In this document: positions 6,067 to 7,644 of the stretch, in pieces | How the letters are laid out: every line of letters begins with the position of its first letter | How positions within the stretch are numbered: the first letter of the stretch is position 1 | Source: Methanomicrobia archaeon | GTDB taxonomy: Archaea; Methanobacteriota_B; Thermococci; Methanofastidiosales; B48-G16 | Assembly: GCA_023133315.1 (NCBI GenBank) | Contig: JAGLWR010000050.1 | Coordinates: 1-7,644 of the forward strand | DNA length: 7,644 nucleotides | Direction: 5' to 3' | Made by a program: the position numbers and the translations under genes | The notes under the pieces: model-generated | The model's input: only the letters and a program-made list of their open reading frames with translations | Database searches by the model: none | Told to the model about the DNA's origin: nothing

Positions 6067-6684
6067 TTATTTTGAGAGCAAAGCCCTTTTCTGAATAATT
6101 CGTGCAAGGATATAGATACAGACAAAAACGATACAGAGTACAACACTTCCAAGCAGAAAATAATGGAATGTATTTGCTTCAAGAGCGTTAGCTGCTTCAG
6201 GGACGGGAACATCTAAAGGAGCGGCAGCTTTTTCAAGTTCGATGCCCCTTTGTATAAAACTCCCCTCTCTCTGAGTAAACCACCCTATCGTTACGGTGAT
6301 CCCGAGAGCTATCAATAACGAGAGAGGTGCAACAATCCTCGTTTGCAGGGCGTTTTTTATACTCAAGATCGCTTCTTCTTTTTGTGCAGGGATAATAAGT
6401 ATGGCTTTTTTGGCAGGAGAATAGTATTTTATCTCTCTGAATTTTTTGCTTAGCTTTGTATCTGCAACTTTAACAAGATTCAGTTCCGTTAATCTTTCTG
6501 TATGGAATAATACTGTAGGAAGGGGGATCTGAAGGTTTTCAGCTATTTCGGATGCTGTGATTCTCTTAGAGTCGTAGATCTCTTCAAGAATCTTTCTTCC
6601 CGTATCGTTAGCTAACTCTAAAGCTATCTTCTTTGTGTTTTTTTCTTTTGTCGTCGATACATGCACGATCTCGTTTAAATCCAT
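6067..6684 (-). CDS. Membrane-anchored winged-helix transcriptional regulator
   Basis: The N-terminal half is an ArsR-like winged helix: ANDTGRKILEEIYD, then the helix-turn-helix ITASEIAENLQIPLPTVLFH, then LTELNLVKVADTK and the wing REIKYYSPAKKAILI (about residues 25-98 from this start). The C-terminal part has two hydrophobic segments (about 117-136 and 174-197) separated by a loop of roughly 37 residues that would face outside. This suggests a regulator tethered to the membrane that reads an external or membrane signal. I choose the ATG at 6684 (205 residues). The longer form from 6723 would add 13 codons, but these cover a TATA box (6705-6712) whose centre is about 24 nt from 6684, so a leaderless start at 6684 fits better. 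The gene is divergent from the surface-protein gene, with an inverted repeat between them. The DNA target and the signal are unknown. Confidence 0.82.
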   Translation of the reverse strand: MDLNEIVHVSTTKEKNTKKIALELANDTGRKILEEIYDSKRITASEIAENLQIPLPTVLFHTERLTELNLVKVADTKLSKKFREIKYYSPAKKAILIIPAQKEEAILSIKNALQTRIVAPLSLLIALGITVTIGWFTQREGSFIQRGIELEKAAAPLDVPVPEAANALEANTFHYFLLGSVVLCIVFVCIYILARIIQKRALLSK

Positions 6685-6704
6685 ACATAAAAAGAGTAAG
6701 AGAA

Positions 6705-6712
6705 CTTTATAA
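6705..6712 (-). promoter_or_regulatory. TATA box of the membrane-anchored regulator
   Basis: TTATAAAG on the minus strand with AAAAGG upstream as BRE. Its centre is 24-25 nt from the ATG at 6684, predicting a leaderless transcript. It lies inside the reading frame of the longer, less likely start at 6723. Confidence 0.65.
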
Positions 6713-6723
6713 CCCTTTTGCAT

Positions 6724-6745
6724 AACTTCAGAATTTCTTGAAGTT
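6724..6745. repeat. Inverted repeat, candidate operator between divergent promoters
   Basis: AACTTCA (6724-6730) and TGAAGTT (6739-6745) are perfect 7-nt inverted arms around an 8-nt spacer. Nested inside is AGAA-T-TTCT (6730-6738). The element sits between the TATA boxes of the regulator (6705-6712) and the surface protein (6754-6761), abutting both BRE regions. The dyad symmetry suits a dimeric winged-helix protein, most simply the adjacent regulator. Confidence 0.5.
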
Positions 6746-6753
6746 TAGAAATA

Positions 6754-6761
6754 TTTTTATA
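6754..6761 (+). promoter_or_regulatory. TATA box of the S-layer-like gene
   Basis: TTTTTATA preceded by purine-rich AGAAATA as BRE. Its centre is 25-26 nt from the ATG at 6783, again predicting a leaderless or nearly leaderless mRNA. No ribosome binding site is seen before the ATG. Confidence 0.55.
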
Positions 6762-6782
6762 CTACTAAATTATATTATTATT

Positions 6783-7644
6783 ATGATAGGAAGAATTGTG
6801 CTTATTATTTTTATACTTTCTCTCTGGTATCCTCAGGAAAATCGTGATTTCTTTGTGGTAAATGGAGAATCTCAGTGTTTAGTAGTTTATGGAGAGAATT
6901 CAGCTGATTTTGAATCTGCAAAGATGATAGCTGAGAAAATAGCTGAGATATCAAAGGCAAGAGAAGACATTTTTCCATTTTCTGAAGAGAATTATGTCAA
7001 TAAGAATAATTTACGGACGTCTCACTGTGATTTTATAATTGTAGGCAATACTTCTGGATATTTCAATGAAAGACCATATATCGCTCTTCCTTTGTGGTAC
7101 GATGATAAAAATGCGAATGGAAAGTTGGATAAAAATGAATCAAGGGAAGAAATTTTCATTAATTTTTCAGATGAAAATGGTGTTTTTCCAGTTTTAGACA
7201 TTGGAGATCTGAGATATAGAGTTGTGATAGAGGATCTTCCGATAAAAAAAGTATGGAAATCAGGAGAAAAAAAGGTTTACATCTATGAAAGCGCTAGAAA
7301 GGTTAGGTTTTTAAATCAGGATCTTACACCGTTAGAATTTTTCCGGAGCATTGGAGAAAATGTAGTTCTTTTTGGGGATCCTTACGAAAAAAAATTTCCA
7401 ATGCAGGAAAATATAGAGTTTCAGGGATGGAAAGTCCATTTAGGTGAAGAATATACTGTAACTGAGCCCAACGGAAATATTCATAGATTTGATCCTGCCG
7501 ATCTAGTCTATGTTCAAAGAAATGTATGTTCTTTAAAAGAAGTAACTATTTTTGCAATGAAAATTGAAAATGAAGAGATTAATCTGTATGTTATAAGAAA
7601 TTATGATGCCTTTCAGGACGCAACGGGAATAGAGCTTGATGGAA
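6783..7644 (+). CDS. Secreted S-layer-like surface protein, 5' part (runs off window)
   Basis: An open frame of 287 codons from ATG 6783 to the window end without a stop. Residues 1-15 (MIGRIVLIIFILSLW) form a signal or anchor segment. The stretch CLVVYGENSADFESAKMIAEKIAEI (32-56) followed by CDFIIVGNTS (82-91) resembles the N-terminal region of archaeal S-layer proteins, where a value-like VVxG strand and an IxxGG strand flank helices. FQGWKVHLGEEYTVTE (213-228) resembles their LGxxYxV stretch. DKNANGKLDKNE (108-119) matches a 12-residue EF-hand loop at every ligand position (D108, N110, N112, D116, E119), so Ca binding is likely. N-glycosylation sequons occur at N89, N118 and N127, fitting the nearby aglB. 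Its TATA box predicts leaderless expression, divergent from the regulator. The S-layer assignment is by resemblance; another exported Ca-binding protein is possible. Confidence 0.6.
   Translation, partial: MIGRIVLIIFILSLWYPQENRDFFVVNGESQCLVVYGENSADFESAKMIAEKIAEISKAREDIFPFSEENYVNKNNLRTSHCDFIIVGNTSGYFNERPYIALPLWYDDKNANGKLDKNESREEIFINFSDENGVFPVLDIGDLRYRVVIEDLPIKKVWKSGEKKVYIYESARKVRFLNQDLTPLEFFRSIGENVVLFGDPYEKKFPMQENIEFQGWKVHLGEEYTVTEPNGNIHRFDPADLVYVQRNVCSLKEVTIFAMKIENEEINLYVIRNYDAFQDATGIELDG

Noticed and set aside
1..7644. tRNA or rRNA genes, CRISPR arrays, insertion sequences and attachment sites.
   Set aside because: No T-arm-like GGTTCRA motif with a cloverleaf context, no regularly spaced repeats, and no transposase or terminal inverted repeats were seen on either strand.

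Overview
The window comes from an AT-rich archaeon, most likely of the euryarchaeal side. It carries a transcription factor B (TFB) gene, the H/ACA RNP gene gar1, an archaeal-type Trm1, the archaeal oligosaccharyltransferase AglB and a probable S-layer-type surface protein. Promoters look like archaeal BRE/TATA elements, and ribosome binding sites match the archaeal GAGGTGAT type. Frequent ATA (Ile) and AGA/AGG (Arg) codons fit an AT-rich, possibly thermophilic archaeon. The gar1-tfb gene order is known from several Euryarchaeota. I cannot place the organism at class level from this sequence alone.

Left block (8-1134, + strand): two genes overlapping by 19 nt. The first encodes a polytopic membrane protein resembling the substrate-binding (S) subunit of an ECF transporter. 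The second encodes a membrane-anchored extracytoplasmic protein resembling a shortened molybdopterin-binding oxidoreductase fold, without an obvious metal-ligand cysteine. Together they look like an uptake or ligand-capture unit of unknown substrate. A 133-nt convergent gap follows, with a good TATA box and a hairpin plus T-tract that may be a terminator or a very short RNA.

Middle block (3488-1268, - strand): gar1, tfb and trm1 form a tight operon with gaps of 1 and 3 nt. It joins RNA pseudouridylation machinery, the general transcription initiation factor and a tRNA dimethylguanosine methyltransferase. The promoter lies in the 140-nt divergent spacer shared with aglB.

Right block (3629-7644): aglB (+) is followed convergently by a membrane-anchored winged-helix regulator (-). 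Divergent from the regulator is the 5' part of a secreted S-layer-like protein (+) with an EF-hand-like loop and three N-glycosylation sequons, which runs off the window end. A 22-nt inverted repeat sits exactly between the two divergent promoters and is the best operator candidate here. The block reads as a surface-glycoprotein locus: a glycosylating enzyme, a membrane-bound transcription regulator and a possible glycosylation substrate. aglB, the regulator and the surface protein all appear to be made from leaderless transcripts, with about 24-26 nt from TATA centre to start codon.
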